Assembly: GCF_035953295.1 (NCBI RefSeq)
Contig: NZ_CP108370.1
Coordinates: 6,681,001 to 6,745,000, forward strand
Reading direction: 5' to 3'
DNA length: 64,000 nucleotides
Source: Streptomyces sp. NBC_01335
Lineage (GTDB): Bacteria > Actinomycetota > Actinomycetes > Streptomycetales > Streptomycetaceae
The notes under the pieces were generated by a model. It was not told where the DNA came from. It saw only the letters and a list, made by a program, of their open reading frames with translations, and made no database searches. How positions within the stretch are numbered: the stretch's first letter is position 1; every line of letters starts with the position of its first letter. Below, piece after piece: positions 44,415 through 52,564 of the stretch. The position numbers and the translations under genes were made by a program.

Positions 44415-45794
44415 TCAGTCTCGGACGGGCTCGGGCTCGGGCTCGGGTTCGTGCCCGGGTTCGCGCCCGGGTTCGGCTTCGGGCTCGGGCTCGGGCACGG
44501 AGGGAATCGTGGCACGGACCTCGAATCCGCCCTCCGGCCGGGGTCCGGCCTCCAGTTCACCGTCGAGCATGTGTACCCGGGCCCGCAGCCCGGCCAGCCC
44601 TCGTCCGCCCCCGGGGCCCGGCTCACGGGGGGCCGGTGCGGCGGCCGGTGCGGCGGTGCGGACGGGGCCGTCGGTGGTCACCCCGATCTCGACGTGCGCC
44701 TCGCCGTGCCGGACCAGGACCCGTGTCGGCTGCCCGGCCGCGTACTTCATCGCGTTGGTGAGCGCTTCCTGCACCACCCGGTACGCGGCCAGCTCCACGT
44801 CCACGTTCCGGGGCCGCCGCTCACCCCGCTCGCTGAACTCCACCGGCTGACCCGACCTGCGGGCCTGCTCGACCAGGTCCTCCACCCGGCCGAGGGCGGG
44901 GCCCCGGTTACCGTACGAGGAGCCCTTCCGGCCGGGGCCGCCTACCGTGCGGCCCGCCGTCGCTGACCCGGCGGTCGCTGATCCGACGGTCGCTGATCCG
45001 GTGGTCGCGGACTCGCCGGTTGCCTCCAACACGCCCAACAGGTAACGCAGTTCGGTCAGGGCCCGGCGCCCGGTGTCGCTGACGGAGGCCATTCCCGTGG
45101 TGGCCCGTTCCGGCGCCGACGCGATCAGGAACTGCGCCGCGTCCGCCTGCACCACCATGGCTGTCACATGGTGGGTGACCACGTCGTGGAGTTCCCGGGC
45201 GATCCGCGCCCGCTCGGCGGCCGTCGCCACCTCGCCGGCCAGCCGCCGCCGTTCCGCCTCCTCCGCGCGCCGCCTGCGTACACCGCTCCCCACCAGCCAC
45301 ACCACGACCAGCACCAGGTAGAACGCGAGATAGTCCGTCACGTCCCCCGGGGAGCCGAGCCGGTGCAGACCGACGGTCAGCGCCGCGTACCCCGCGCTCG
45401 CCACGCCCGCCGAGCCGCGACGGAAGCGGACCAGGTGGGCTCCGGCCGAGTACAGCGCCAGATACAGGCCCATGCTGGCGAACGTCGTCGCGAAACCCAG
45501 GGCCTGGTGCAGGGCGCACGCGGCGGCGACGACCGCAAGACAGCTTGCGGGCAGGCGGCGACGGGCCGCCAGCGGCAGGGTCTGGGCCAGGATCAGTGCA
45601 AAACCCAGCGCGTTCGCCGGCCTTTCGGGCAGATCGCCGATCTGCGCCCCGATGCCCGAGAGGGTCGGTACGAAGGCCAGCAGAGCGAGCGCCAGGGCGA
45701 GGGCGCCGTCCTTGAGGAAGGCGTCCTGCTCCTTCCACCGCGCGAGTGGTCTCCTCAACCAGCGCGCATGCAAACGTATCTGACGGAGTATCAC
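44415..45794 (-). CDS. NarL-system sensor histidine kinase with repeat insertions
   Basis: 459 residues. Five to six membrane helices at about 30-175, HisKA_3 phospho-acceptor His in RIARELHDVVTHHVTAMVVQ, and HATPase_c (VVQEALTNAMKYAAG, GRGLAGLRARVHMLDGELEA). Two repeat-coded additions: a Ser/Ala/Thr/Gly run (ATTGSATVGSATAGSATAGR) between the dimerisation and ATPase domains, from 15-bp repeats at 44952-45005, and a C-terminal tail EPEPEAEPGREPGHEPEPEP from repeats at 44420-44500. GTG start with GGGAGG 8 bp upstream. The signal is not predictable. Confidence 0.92.
   Translation of the reverse strand: MILRQIRLHARWLRRPLARWKEQDAFLKDGALALALALLAFVPTLSGIGAQIGDLPERPANALGFALILAQTLPLAARRRLPASCLAVVAAACALHQALGFATTFASMGLYLALYSAGAHLVRFRRGSAGVASAGYAALTVGLHRLGSPGDVTDYLAFYLVLVVVWLVGSGVRRRRAEEAERRRLAGEVATAAERARIARELHDVVTHHVTAMVVQADAAQFLIASAPERATTGMASVSDTGRRALTELRYLLGVLEATGESATTGSATVGSATAGSATAGRTVGGPGRKGSSYGNRGPALGRVEDLVEQARRSGQPVEFSERGERRPRNVDVELAAYRVVQEALTNAMKYAAGQPTRVLVRHGEAHVEIGVTTDGPVRTAAPAAAPAPREPGPGGGRGLAGLRARVHMLDGELEAGPRPEGGFEVRATIPSVPEPEPEAEPGREPGHEPEPEPEPVRD
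44420..44500. repeat. Coding repeats in the kinase C-terminal tail
   Basis: CGGGCT/CGGGTT hexamers recur about ten times and encode the Glu-Pro-rich tail of the sensor kinase. Confidence 0.85.
44952..45005. repeat. 15-bp coding repeats in the kinase linker
   Basis: GGTCGCTGATCCGAC recurs three to four times in frame and encodes the ATVGS/ATAGS pentads of the kinase linker. Confidence 0.85.
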
Positions 45795-45843
45795 TTATGT
45801 CCCTCCCTCTCCTCGGTCGGTGTATCCGAAGAGTCGATTCCAC

Positions 45844-46725
45844 TCAATGCCGGCCGGAACGGCGGGGCCGCAGGCCACCGCGACGGCCGGCGAGGACGAG
45901 CATCGGAACGGTGAGCAGCACACTGATGAGGATGGGCACGATCGACGTCTCCAGACCGAATGCGCCGCCGTTGAGCAGGGCGGAGCCGTGGGTGTCGACC
46001 GTGAACAGGCCCTCGGGAGTCTGCCCGGAGACCGGGATGCCGAGCAGCTGCTCGGCGGTGTTCCAGGCGAAGTGCAGCCCCGCGACGAACCAGATGCTAC
46101 GCCGCCACAGGAACGCGGCCCCGAGCATCACACCCGCCTCCACAGCGATGGCGAACGCACTCCACGCGCTCGCTCCAGGAGCACCGAGGTGGGCGACACC
46201 GAAGAACAGCCCGGTGATCACGAGGGCAACCCGGCTGCCCCACCGCTGCTCCAAGGCCTGGAGGGCGAATCCGCGGAACATCAGCTCCTCGGTGACCGCG
46301 GCACCGGTCTGCACCATCGCCGCGGACAGGGTGACGAAGAAGAAGCCGTTGCCCGCCCACGAGAACGAGTAGCCCCCGAACGCCGCGATCAGGAGGGTGG
46401 AGACCAGGACGAAGCCCAGCCCGAGCGCGCCGCCGCGCAGCGCCTCCCTGCCGGCCCCCTTCCGGGCGACCTCGGGCACGGAGCGTCCCGCGACCCGGCG
46501 CATCACCACCCCGTACACGGCGATCGCGGCGACCGCGCCCAGGGCCGGCACCGGACCGGGGCCGGTCGCGGTCAGCGCCGAGACCACGCCGACACCCGCC
46601 ATGCCCGTCAGCATCCAGCCGAGCGGAGAGCGGACGACCCGGCCGAGACGGCCACCCCGGCCGCCACCGTCCTCGTCCGGACGGGAACCTGCGTCGTTGT
46701 GCTGTGCGGCGGACGGTGTGCTCAT
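45844..46725 (-). CDS. CPBP-family intramembrane metalloprotease
   Basis: 293 residues with about eight membrane segments. The CPBP (Abi/CAAX-like) motifs are complete: motif 1 TEELMFRGFALQAL with the paired Glu and Arg, motif 2 FFGVAHLG, motif 3 LHFAWNTAEQLLG. Such enzymes process prenylated proteins in eukaryotes; bacterial members are linked to bacteriocin immunity or membrane-peptide cleavage. Located 49 bp upstream of the kinase on the same strand, so it may be co-transcribed with the two-component system. ATG start 46725 follows GGGAGG at 6 bp. Confidence 0.9.
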   Translation of the reverse strand: MSTPSAAQHNDAGSRPDEDGGGRGGRLGRVVRSPLGWMLTGMAGVGVVSALTATGPGPVPALGAVAAIAVYGVVMRRVAGRSVPEVARKGAGREALRGGALGLGFVLVSTLLIAAFGGYSFSWAGNGFFFVTLSAAMVQTGAAVTEELMFRGFALQALEQRWGSRVALVITGLFFGVAHLGAPGASAWSAFAIAVEAGVMLGAAFLWRRSIWFVAGLHFAWNTAEQLLGIPVSGQTPEGLFTVDTHGSALLNGGAFGLETSIVPILISVLLTVPMLVLAGRRGGLRPRRSGRH

Positions 46726-46924
46726 CGTGACCTCCCTGGGGCGACGGTCGCTCCGACGGCGACCGTTCTGACGACCACGCTAGAAATCCGCCGGCTCGCG
46801 CGAATCACCCGAGCAGGGACGGTCCGGGTAGCTCTCACGGGGGATGCGCCGCGGCCGTCGGCCGGATCCGGTCATGGCAAGATCTTTCCGGACCGCCAAA
46901 TCGGCGGCCAGGGGGAGGACTTGC
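46726..46924. other. Divergent intergenic region
   Basis: About 200 bp between the CPBP gene and the membrane protein. No hairpin or operator stands out. Confidence 0.4.
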
Positions 46925-47890
46925 ATGTCGATCGACGCCGGCGATTTCGCGGCCCGGCTGAAGGCCGCGCAGAACGATCCGAACCGCGAGGAGCGGCTAC
47001 GGCAGGACCGCGCGAGGCGGCGCCGCAAGGTCGGGCTGTGGGCGGGGGCGGGGGTGGTCCTGGCCGGTGGGTTCGCTTTCTGGCTGTCCGACGTCATGGG
47101 CGGTGAGCGGCCCGCGAACGAACCGTTCGCCGCGGGGGCCCTCGATGAGGCGCTGTGGCCCGATGCCTGGCCCCTCACCACGGCCATACCGTTCCGGGGC
47201 TCCCCAGCGGCGTTGTGGGACCGCTCCGATGTGCCGGGCAGCATGCCACCGCCCACGGCCCGCCCGGTCGGCAAGCTCAGCGAGGAAGAGGTGACCGAAG
47301 GCCTGACCGCAGTGGGCGACTTCGTGCGAGAGGCCAACACCTCCGCGGAAGGCACGGCCGGCGAGCGCCCCGAGAGTGCTCTCACGCTCCTCGCACCCGA
47401 CGATCCCGCCCGGCGTGATCTGGAGGCCGCCCTCGCCCACCCGGCGCAGGACCGCAGCCCGTTGGAGACCTTCACTCGCTTCGATCCCGCTGAAGTCGTC
47501 GTCCTGGACGACACCAGGGTCAAGGGCTCGATGACGTACGAGGCCACGCCGGACGGGGACCTTCTGGTGCACGCCGACTACACCTTCGTCTACGCCGTCA
47601 CGAAGACCGAGGGCGGCTGGGAAGTCCGCCCCTACCGTGAGGAAGTGGCCCGGGTGGTCGTACGGCGCCGACTGAGCGCGACGGTGCGGGAAGGGAAGCT
47701 CGTGCTGGGCCCCTCCACGTATGTGATCGGCAACGATGCCTGTCCCACGCGGGGTGACGGCTTCATCCACCCGCTCTTCTCCAAGGAGGCGGCCAAAGTG
47801 AAGGACGCGAAGCGGTTCGACCCCTACGCGCCCGGAACCCCCCTCGCCACCGCACCGGCCGGAACCTGCCTCACGCCCAGCCGGACGTGA
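46925..47890 (+). CDS. Single-pass membrane protein of unknown function
   Basis: 321 residues. N-terminal cytoplasmic helix rich in Arg and Glu (NREERLRQDRARRRRKVG), one membrane helix (LWAGAGVVLAGGFAFWLSDV, about 38-57) and a large extracytoplasmic domain. The latter includes two parts resembling nuclear-transport-factor-like folds (SMTYEATPDGDLLVHADYTF, WEVRPYREEVARVVVRRRLS). Two cysteines near the C-terminus (DACPTRG, GTCLTPS) may pair. This domain pattern occurs in Streptomyces hypothetical proteins; function unknown. GGGGGAGGA lies 7 bp before the ATG. Confidence 0.8.
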   Translation: MSIDAGDFAARLKAAQNDPNREERLRQDRARRRRKVGLWAGAGVVLAGGFAFWLSDVMGGERPANEPFAAGALDEALWPDAWPLTTAIPFRGSPAALWDRSDVPGSMPPPTARPVGKLSEEEVTEGLTAVGDFVREANTSAEGTAGERPESALTLLAPDDPARRDLEAALAHPAQDRSPLETFTRFDPAEVVVLDDTRVKGSMTYEATPDGDLLVHADYTFVYAVTKTEGGWEVRPYREEVARVVVRRRLSATVREGKLVLGPSTYVIGNDACPTRGDGFIHPLFSKEAAKVKDAKRFDPYAPGTPLATAPAGTCLTPSRT

Positions 47891-48284
47891 GGACTCTTCC
47901 CGCACGTGAGGACTCTTCCTGCACCTGACGGCGGTCCTTGCGCCGGGCGACTCTTCCTGCGCCGGACGGCGGTTCCTGCACTTGACTGCGGTCCTTGCAC
48001 CGGACGCGGCAGGCTGCCTCGTGCGCCTGCGGCTGCGAGCTCGCTGCGGACGGTCGCTCCGCGTCGTCCCCTGCGGTGGTGGGACGTCGGGCGTTCGTGG
48101 GTTCGTCATCGCCCGGCACCGACGCCCTGAGCGGCTACCCACGCGATCCGAGGGCCGGATGGCCGTGCTCCGTAAGCCGGACAGCCGGAGCGCCAAGTCC
48201 CGGCGGAGCCCGTACAGATTGAAGATCGGCTCGCCTGCTTGTCTCTGTTACCACGCCTGACCTGAGACGTCAGGAGGGAACTCC
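47891..48284. repeat. Intergenic region with degenerate short repeats before CRISPR array 1
   Basis: About 390 bp with no convincing gene. From 47890 to about 48005 a 16-20-bp motif recurs with drift (GACTCTTCCTGCACC, GACGGCGGTCCTTGC, GACTCTTCCTGCGCC, GACGGCGGTTCCTGC, GACTGCGGTCCTTGC). The rest is plain; a 5-bp hairpin CCTGA/TCAGG lies at 48261-48274 beside the array. No further decayed CRISPR repeat is visible one period left of 48285. Confidence 0.65.
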
Positions 48285-49655
48285 GGGTTCACCTCCACTC
48301 GCGCGGAGAGGACGCCCGGTATTACGCCGTAATACCGGACCGCACCGGTTCACCTCCGCTCGCGTGGAGAGGACATGGCGAGCAGGCAGACGTGCCAGTA
48401 GTGGTTCGGTTCACCTCCGCTCGCGCGGAGAAGACCGCAGGAAGGCAACTCAAGTTGGACCGGGCTACGGTTCACCTCCGCTCGCGCGGAGAAGACAACA
48501 GGGTGACCGTGTCGGGCAGCCGCCCGGACGGTTCACCTCCGCTCGCGCGGAGAAGACCAGCCCCTCACTCTCGCCGAGTGGACCATGAACGGTTCACCTC
48601 CGCTCGCGCGGAGAAGACAAGGACTGGGTTTTCGTGGTCGGCGGAAATGCCGGTTCACCTCCGCTCGCGCGGAGAAGACGGCGACCCCGACGCCGACCGC
48701 AATGCCCAGCACGGTTCACCTCCGCTCGCGCGGAGAGGACGCCGATCAGCCCCCCGAGCGATTCCAGCGTGACGGTTCACCTCCGCTCGCGCGGAGAGGA
48801 CGGAGGCCGCACCCCCATGACCACCCCCACGGGCGGTTCACCTCCGCTCGCGCGGAGAGGACTTCGCTTCGCCTTCCTGGACTTCCGGCGTCAACGGTTC
48901 ACCTCCGCTCGCGCGGAGAGGACACCATGCGCGTCCTCGTCACCGGAAGCTCAGGCGGTTCACCTCCGCTCGCGCGGAGAGGACCGCGCGTCGCCCTTCA
49001 ACGCCGCGGCGTGCTTCGGTTCACCTCCGCTCGCGCGGAGAGGACTCCGGGCTGGCAGGCGCCTTCAGCTCGTCAGCCGGTTCACCTCCGCTCGCGCGGA
49101 GAAGACTCCGGGTCGGGCAGCACCTCGACGTCCTGCCACGGTTCACCTCCGCTCGCGCGGAGAAGACGCCAACGAGGTCCTCGTACGCGGCGTGCGAGGC
49201 GGTTCACCTCCGCTCGCGCGGAGAAGACGATCTGGCTGATGCCGGGGAGCCAGGTGAAGCCGGTTCACCTCCGCTCGCGCGGAGAAGACTCGGGAAGTGG
49301 GGGTTGGTTGGGTCAGGCGGTCGGTTCACCTCCGCTCGCGCGGAGAAGACCCCGTCCGGGTCCGGCACCGTGCCGAGCGTCGCGGTTCACCTCCGCTCGC
49401 GCGGAGAAGACGCCAGGCTCCCGGCGACGTTCTCCCCGAGCTGCGGTTCACCTCCGCTCGCGCGGAGAAGACGTGCGGCAACCCACCAGCAGCGGCGCCT
49501 CTTCCGGTTCACCTCCGCTCGCGCGGAGAAGACGGCGGTCGCCCTCTCCTCCGCCTCGGCGAGCACGGTTCACCTCCGCTCGCGCGGAGAAGACGCGCGC
49601 GGTGGTCACTGGGTGCCTCCGGTGAGCGGTTCACCTCCGCTCGCGCGGAGAAGAC
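48285..49655 (-). CRISPR. Type I-E CRISPR array 1: 23 repeats, 22 spacers
   Basis: Twenty-three 29-bp repeats at an exact 61-bp period, from 48285 to 49627 by start, with 32-bp spacers. On the minus strand (crRNA sense) the repeat begins GTCTTCTCC, has the stem-loop CCGCGCGAGCGG and ends with the 8-base handle GTGAACCG, as in type I-E. Orientation: the leader is at the right, next to cas2; the leftmost two repeats carry extra changes (CACTC, CGTGG), marking the old trailer end. Repeats 1-2 and 8-13 have C at the fourth crRNA-sense position (GTCC), the others T (GTCT). Confidence 0.98.
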
Positions 49656-49690
49656 CCTTTTTGACCTGCGACGTTAGAGGGGGTTTGCCA
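49656..49690 (-). promoter_or_regulatory. Leader end of array 1, overlapping cas2
   Basis: Reading the minus strand towards the first repeat: GCAAA (49688-49684), 14 bases, GCAGGTC (49669-49663), three bases, AAGG abutting the repeat. The same spaced elements precede array 2. The cas2 stop (49674-49676) lies inside the 14-base gap, so only 18 bp separate cas2 from the array. Confidence 0.7.
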
Positions 49691-49985
49691 TTTCTTGACT
49701 TTCTCTGCGGAAGGCGATGAGGGTGAGCCCGTCGAAGTCGACGGGCTCGCGGCGGCGGGTGCCCGCTGTTCTGAGTTGGAAGCCTTGTTCGTTGTCGGCG
49801 GGGTGGGCCAGGACGGCGATGCCGTCGTGGGTGCTGGCGGCGACGGCGTCCCAGAGCTCGTCGCGGACTTTGGCGGAGACGGTGCCGACGTAGAGCTCGG
49901 GGGTGACTTCGAGGAGCCAGCGGGTGAGGGCGCCGCGCAGGTGGTCGGGGACGGCGGTGGCCGTGATGACGATCATCGAGGACAT
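49674..49985 (-). CDS. cas2: CRISPR adaptation protein Cas2 (type I-E)
   Basis: 103 residues, ferredoxin-like Cas2e that forms the adaptation complex with Cas1: MSSMIVITATAVPDHLRGAL, TRWLLEVTPELYVGTVSAKV, DELWDAVAAS, and the swapped C-terminal strand GLTLIAFRRE. Length fits the I-E type. It is the last gene of the operon; its final codons (MANPL-stop) are embedded in the leader motif of array 1. ATG 49985; about 46 bp from the cas1 stop. Confidence 0.95.
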   Translation of the reverse strand: MSSMIVITATAVPDHLRGALTRWLLEVTPELYVGTVSAKVRDELWDAVAASTHDGIAVLAHPADNEQGFQLRTAGTRRREPVDFDGLTLIAFRRESQEMANPL

Positions 49986-50031
49986 CGGCGGCCGCGCCTT
50001 TCCGGTGTGCGTGCGCGGGTGCGGGTGCGGG

Positions 50032-51024
50032 TCACAGTTGCTTCCCGTGGTTGATGCCGGCGGGGACGGAGCCGACGACGGGGTCCCACAGGTCGACGAG
50101 CTGCTCCTCGGGGTCGGGGCATTCGTAGGTGTGGGTGGGGTCGAGGAGCTGCTGGATGTCGGTGACGATGCGGGGGAGGAGCTGGAAGAGGCGTAGTTCG
50201 TGGCGGAAGGAGCGGCGTGCTTCGGCTTCGGCGTTGGTGGAGGCGTGGAGGGAGAAGGCGAGGGGGATGGTGAGTTCGGCTTTGTAGAGGTCGGCGATGT
50301 CGTAGACGAACGCCTGTTGGTTGCCGTTGTGGACGAAGCCGAGGGCGGGGGAGCAGCCGAGGGCGGTGATGGCTGCGTGGACGATGCCGTAGAGGCAGGT
50401 GTTGGCGGATGACAGAGCGAGGTTGACGGGGTCCTGGCTGTCCCAGGAGTCGGGGTCGTAGGAGCGGCGGAAGCGGCCGATCTTGTACTGGCGGGCGAGG
50501 AGTTGGTAGAGGGTTTTGACGCGTTGGCCTTCCATGCCGCGGAGTTTGTCGAGGTTGGTGCCCTCGGTCGCGGTGCCGTCGCCGAAGCGGAGTTCGTACA
50601 TGGCCTGGGCGATGGCGAGGCGGCGGGCGTCGTCGGTCCAGGCGCGGGTCTGGCGTTCGAGCCAGAGGGTGGTGAGGGATTCGGGGACGGCCGCGGAGTA
50701 GCAGCGCACCCCTCCTGAGCCGGTGGTGACGACGGTGGTGCCGTTTCTGGCGAAGGTGGCCAGCGCGCGTGCGGTGATGGAGGTGCCGGGGCCGAGCAGG
50801 ACGCAGGAGAGGGCGGCGGTGGGGAGGTAGACGGTGTCGGTGCCGTGCTGCTCGCTGGTGACCTCGGCGCAGACCCCGGTGTCGTCCTGGTGGATGCGGA
50901 CGATGTCGAGGTAGAGGAAGGACAGGGAGTCGGCGACGCGCGGGAGCATGGCGACGGTGGGCGCGGCGAGTTTGCGCCGGGCGTTGGCCCCCGTGAGCGG
51001 TTTGGAGGCGGAGCGTGGGGTCAC
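50032..51024 (-). CDS. cas1: CRISPR integrase Cas1 (type I-E)
   Basis: 330 residues, the endonuclease/integrase that inserts spacers. N-terminal beta domain (SLSFLYLDIVRIHQDD, TTVVTTGSGGVRCY) and the catalytic C-terminal helical domain with LALSSANTCLYGIVHAAITA and HNGNQQAFVYDIADLYK, carrying the metal-binding His and Asp. GTG start at 51024 overlaps the cas6e stop (GTGA). About 25 residues longer than E. coli Cas1 because of a C-terminal tail. Confidence 0.96.
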   Translation of the reverse strand: MTPRSASKPLTGANARRKLAAPTVAMLPRVADSLSFLYLDIVRIHQDDTGVCAEVTSEQHGTDTVYLPTAALSCVLLGPGTSITARALATFARNGTTVVTTGSGGVRCYSAAVPESLTTLWLERQTRAWTDDARRLAIAQAMYELRFGDGTATEGTNLDKLRGMEGQRVKTLYQLLARQYKIGRFRRSYDPDSWDSQDPVNLALSSANTCLYGIVHAAITALGCSPALGFVHNGNQQAFVYDIADLYKAELTIPLAFSLHASTNAEAEARRSFRHELRLFQLLPRIVTDIQQLLDPTHTYECPDPEEQLVDLWDPVVGSVPAGINHGKQL

Positions 51025-51683
51025 CGGGGCTGCCTCGCGGGGGCGATGCTGAGGAGCCCGCAGCCGTACGACTTGCCGCGCCCGATGCCGCCCAGGATCG
51101 CCGCACGGAGCAGGTCGGTGTCGATGATCGCGGCGGTGCCGTCGAACTGGGTACGGGCGTGCCGGATGCGCTGCGGCGTGCGCCCGGTGGGTCGGCGTTC
51201 GCCCCGGACGGCGTCCAGGGGCTGGGCGTGGTGGGTGAGGGGTTTGAGGCCGCTCTGGTCGGCCTGGCGCAGCCACCACTCGTCGGCCGCCGTGCCGGTG
51301 AGGGCGACGACGGGCGGGAGGTTGTAGAGGGCGCGGGTGGTGGCCCCGGGTTTGCGGACGGGGCTGGCCGCGCACCGGTAGCGGACGGTGAGCCCGGGCC
51401 TGATCGCGTCGATCAGCGCGTCTAGGGGGCGGGTGAGGGTGGTGCCGTAACCGGCGGGGAGACGGCCGGTGTCGGGTTCGTGGGCGGACTGGAGGAGCAG
51501 GTGCGGCCCGGTGGGGGTGTCCTCGGTACGGAAGAGGACGCCGAACCGGGCGCGGGGATCGGGGCCGGCGTCGGAGGGGAAGAGGCTCATGACACGGCGG
51601 TGCATGCCGACGGGGTCGCCGAGGTCGCGCCGGGCGTCGGCGGAGCGGGTGTCGGGGACGAGGCGGGTGAGCCAGAGCGTCAT
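51021..51683 (-). CDS. cas6e: crRNA endonuclease Cas6e
   Basis: 220 residues, cuts the pre-crRNA below each repeat hairpin and stays on the 3' end. N-terminal MTLWLTRLVPDT, catalytic His in GMHRRVMSLFP (about residue 28) and the C-terminal Gly-rich loop GGIGRGKSYGCGLLSIAP, diagnostic of the family. ATG overlaps the cas5e stop by 4 bp. Confidence 0.95.
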   Translation of the reverse strand: MTLWLTRLVPDTRSADARRDLGDPVGMHRRVMSLFPSDAGPDPRARFGVLFRTEDTPTGPHLLLQSAHEPDTGRLPAGYGTTLTRPLDALIDAIRPGLTVRYRCAASPVRKPGATTRALYNLPPVVALTGTAADEWWLRQADQSGLKPLTHHAQPLDAVRGERRPTGRTPQRIRHARTQFDGTAAIIDTDLLRAAILGGIGRGKSYGCGLLSIAPARQPR

Positions 51684-52564
51684 CGCCGGCTCCCTTCAGG
51701 GGTGTGGAGCCGGGTCTCGCAGTAGTGGCCCAGGGCATCGAGCTGACGTGCTCCGAGTCCGGCGAACTGGGCGGGCGGCAGCAGCAGGGTGCGCCGGTAG
51801 AGCGGCCGGGCACGGTAGCCGCGGCGGCTCGGGTGGTAGCTGACGGGCTGGTCGTTGAGCTCCGAGGAGGGGCGGGTGCCGTCCTCGTGGGTGGTACTGA
51901 CCATGTGGGCCGGGGCGGGCAGACGGGTCAGGGGGCGGTCGGCGAGGAACTCCACCGCCACGCCCTCCTGTTCCTGATCCTGTTCTTGGTTCCGGTTCCG
52001 GGTGGGGCGGGCCGCGAGCGGCAGGTGGATGAGGTGGTGCAGGGCGTCGTCGCTCTGCCCGATCAGTACGGGGCCCTCGGGCGGGCAGGAGCGGCGCCCG
52101 AGGTGCAGGGACCACCGGGGGGAGCGCAGGGCCTGCGCGCACCGGTCGAGGAGTGTGCGGTTCTCGGCGGTTGCCCGGGGGGTGGTGAGGGCGACGGTGA
52201 AGGCGGCGTCGGCGAGGTAGAAGCGGTGGGTGAGGAGCGTGGCGGTGTCTCCTGAGCGCTTCTTGCCCTCGGCGGTGGTCACCGTCTCCTTTCCGGAGAG
52301 ACCGCCGCCCACGGTGTGCAGATCGCGCAGCAGCACTCCGGGCCGGTCGGTGCGCACGGTGAGCCCGAGCGTGGTGAGGTCGTCGATGGGCTGGTCGCGG
52401 TGGCGACCGAGGGCGGCGGCGAGCATGCCGAGGACACCGGAGCGGGTGGGGAAGGCGGCGGTATCGCGTTCGTTGAAGTGGGAGTGCAGGCCCCAGGACT
52501 GCAGGGGCCCGGTCAGACGGAGCAGAAGGCCGGGCTCCGGATCGGGGAGCGAGGTGGTGATCAT
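51680..52564 (-). CDS. cas5e: Cascade subunit Cas5e
   Basis: 294 residues. RAMP fold with the family N-terminus LLLRLTGPLQSWGLHSHFNE, then DTAAFPTRSGVLGMLAAALG, and a Gly-rich TVGGGLSGKE loop. Binds the 5' handle of crRNA in Cascade. It is longer than E. coli Cas5 (about 225), partly through a Gln/Glu-rich insertion RNRNQEQDQEQEG near residue 200. ATG overlaps the cas7e stop (ATGA). Confidence 0.94.
   Translation of the reverse strand: MITTSLPDPEPGLLLRLTGPLQSWGLHSHFNERDTAAFPTRSGVLGMLAAALGRHRDQPIDDLTTLGLTVRTDRPGVLLRDLHTVGGGLSGKETVTTAEGKKRSGDTATLLTHRFYLADAAFTVALTTPRATAENRTLLDRCAQALRSPRWSLHLGRRSCPPEGPVLIGQSDDALHHLIHLPLAARPTRNRNQEQDQEQEGVAVEFLADRPLTRLPAPAHMVSTTHEDGTRPSSELNDQPVSYHPSRRGYRARPLYRRTLLLPPAQFAGLGARQLDALGHYCETRLHTPEGSRR

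Noticed and set aside
48364-49720. Long plus-strand open frames across CRISPR array 1 with RFTSARAEKT, HLRSRGED and GSPPLARRR repeats
   Set aside because: They are translations of the 61-bp repeat-spacer period in three frames, with no ribosome sites; a classic false protein.
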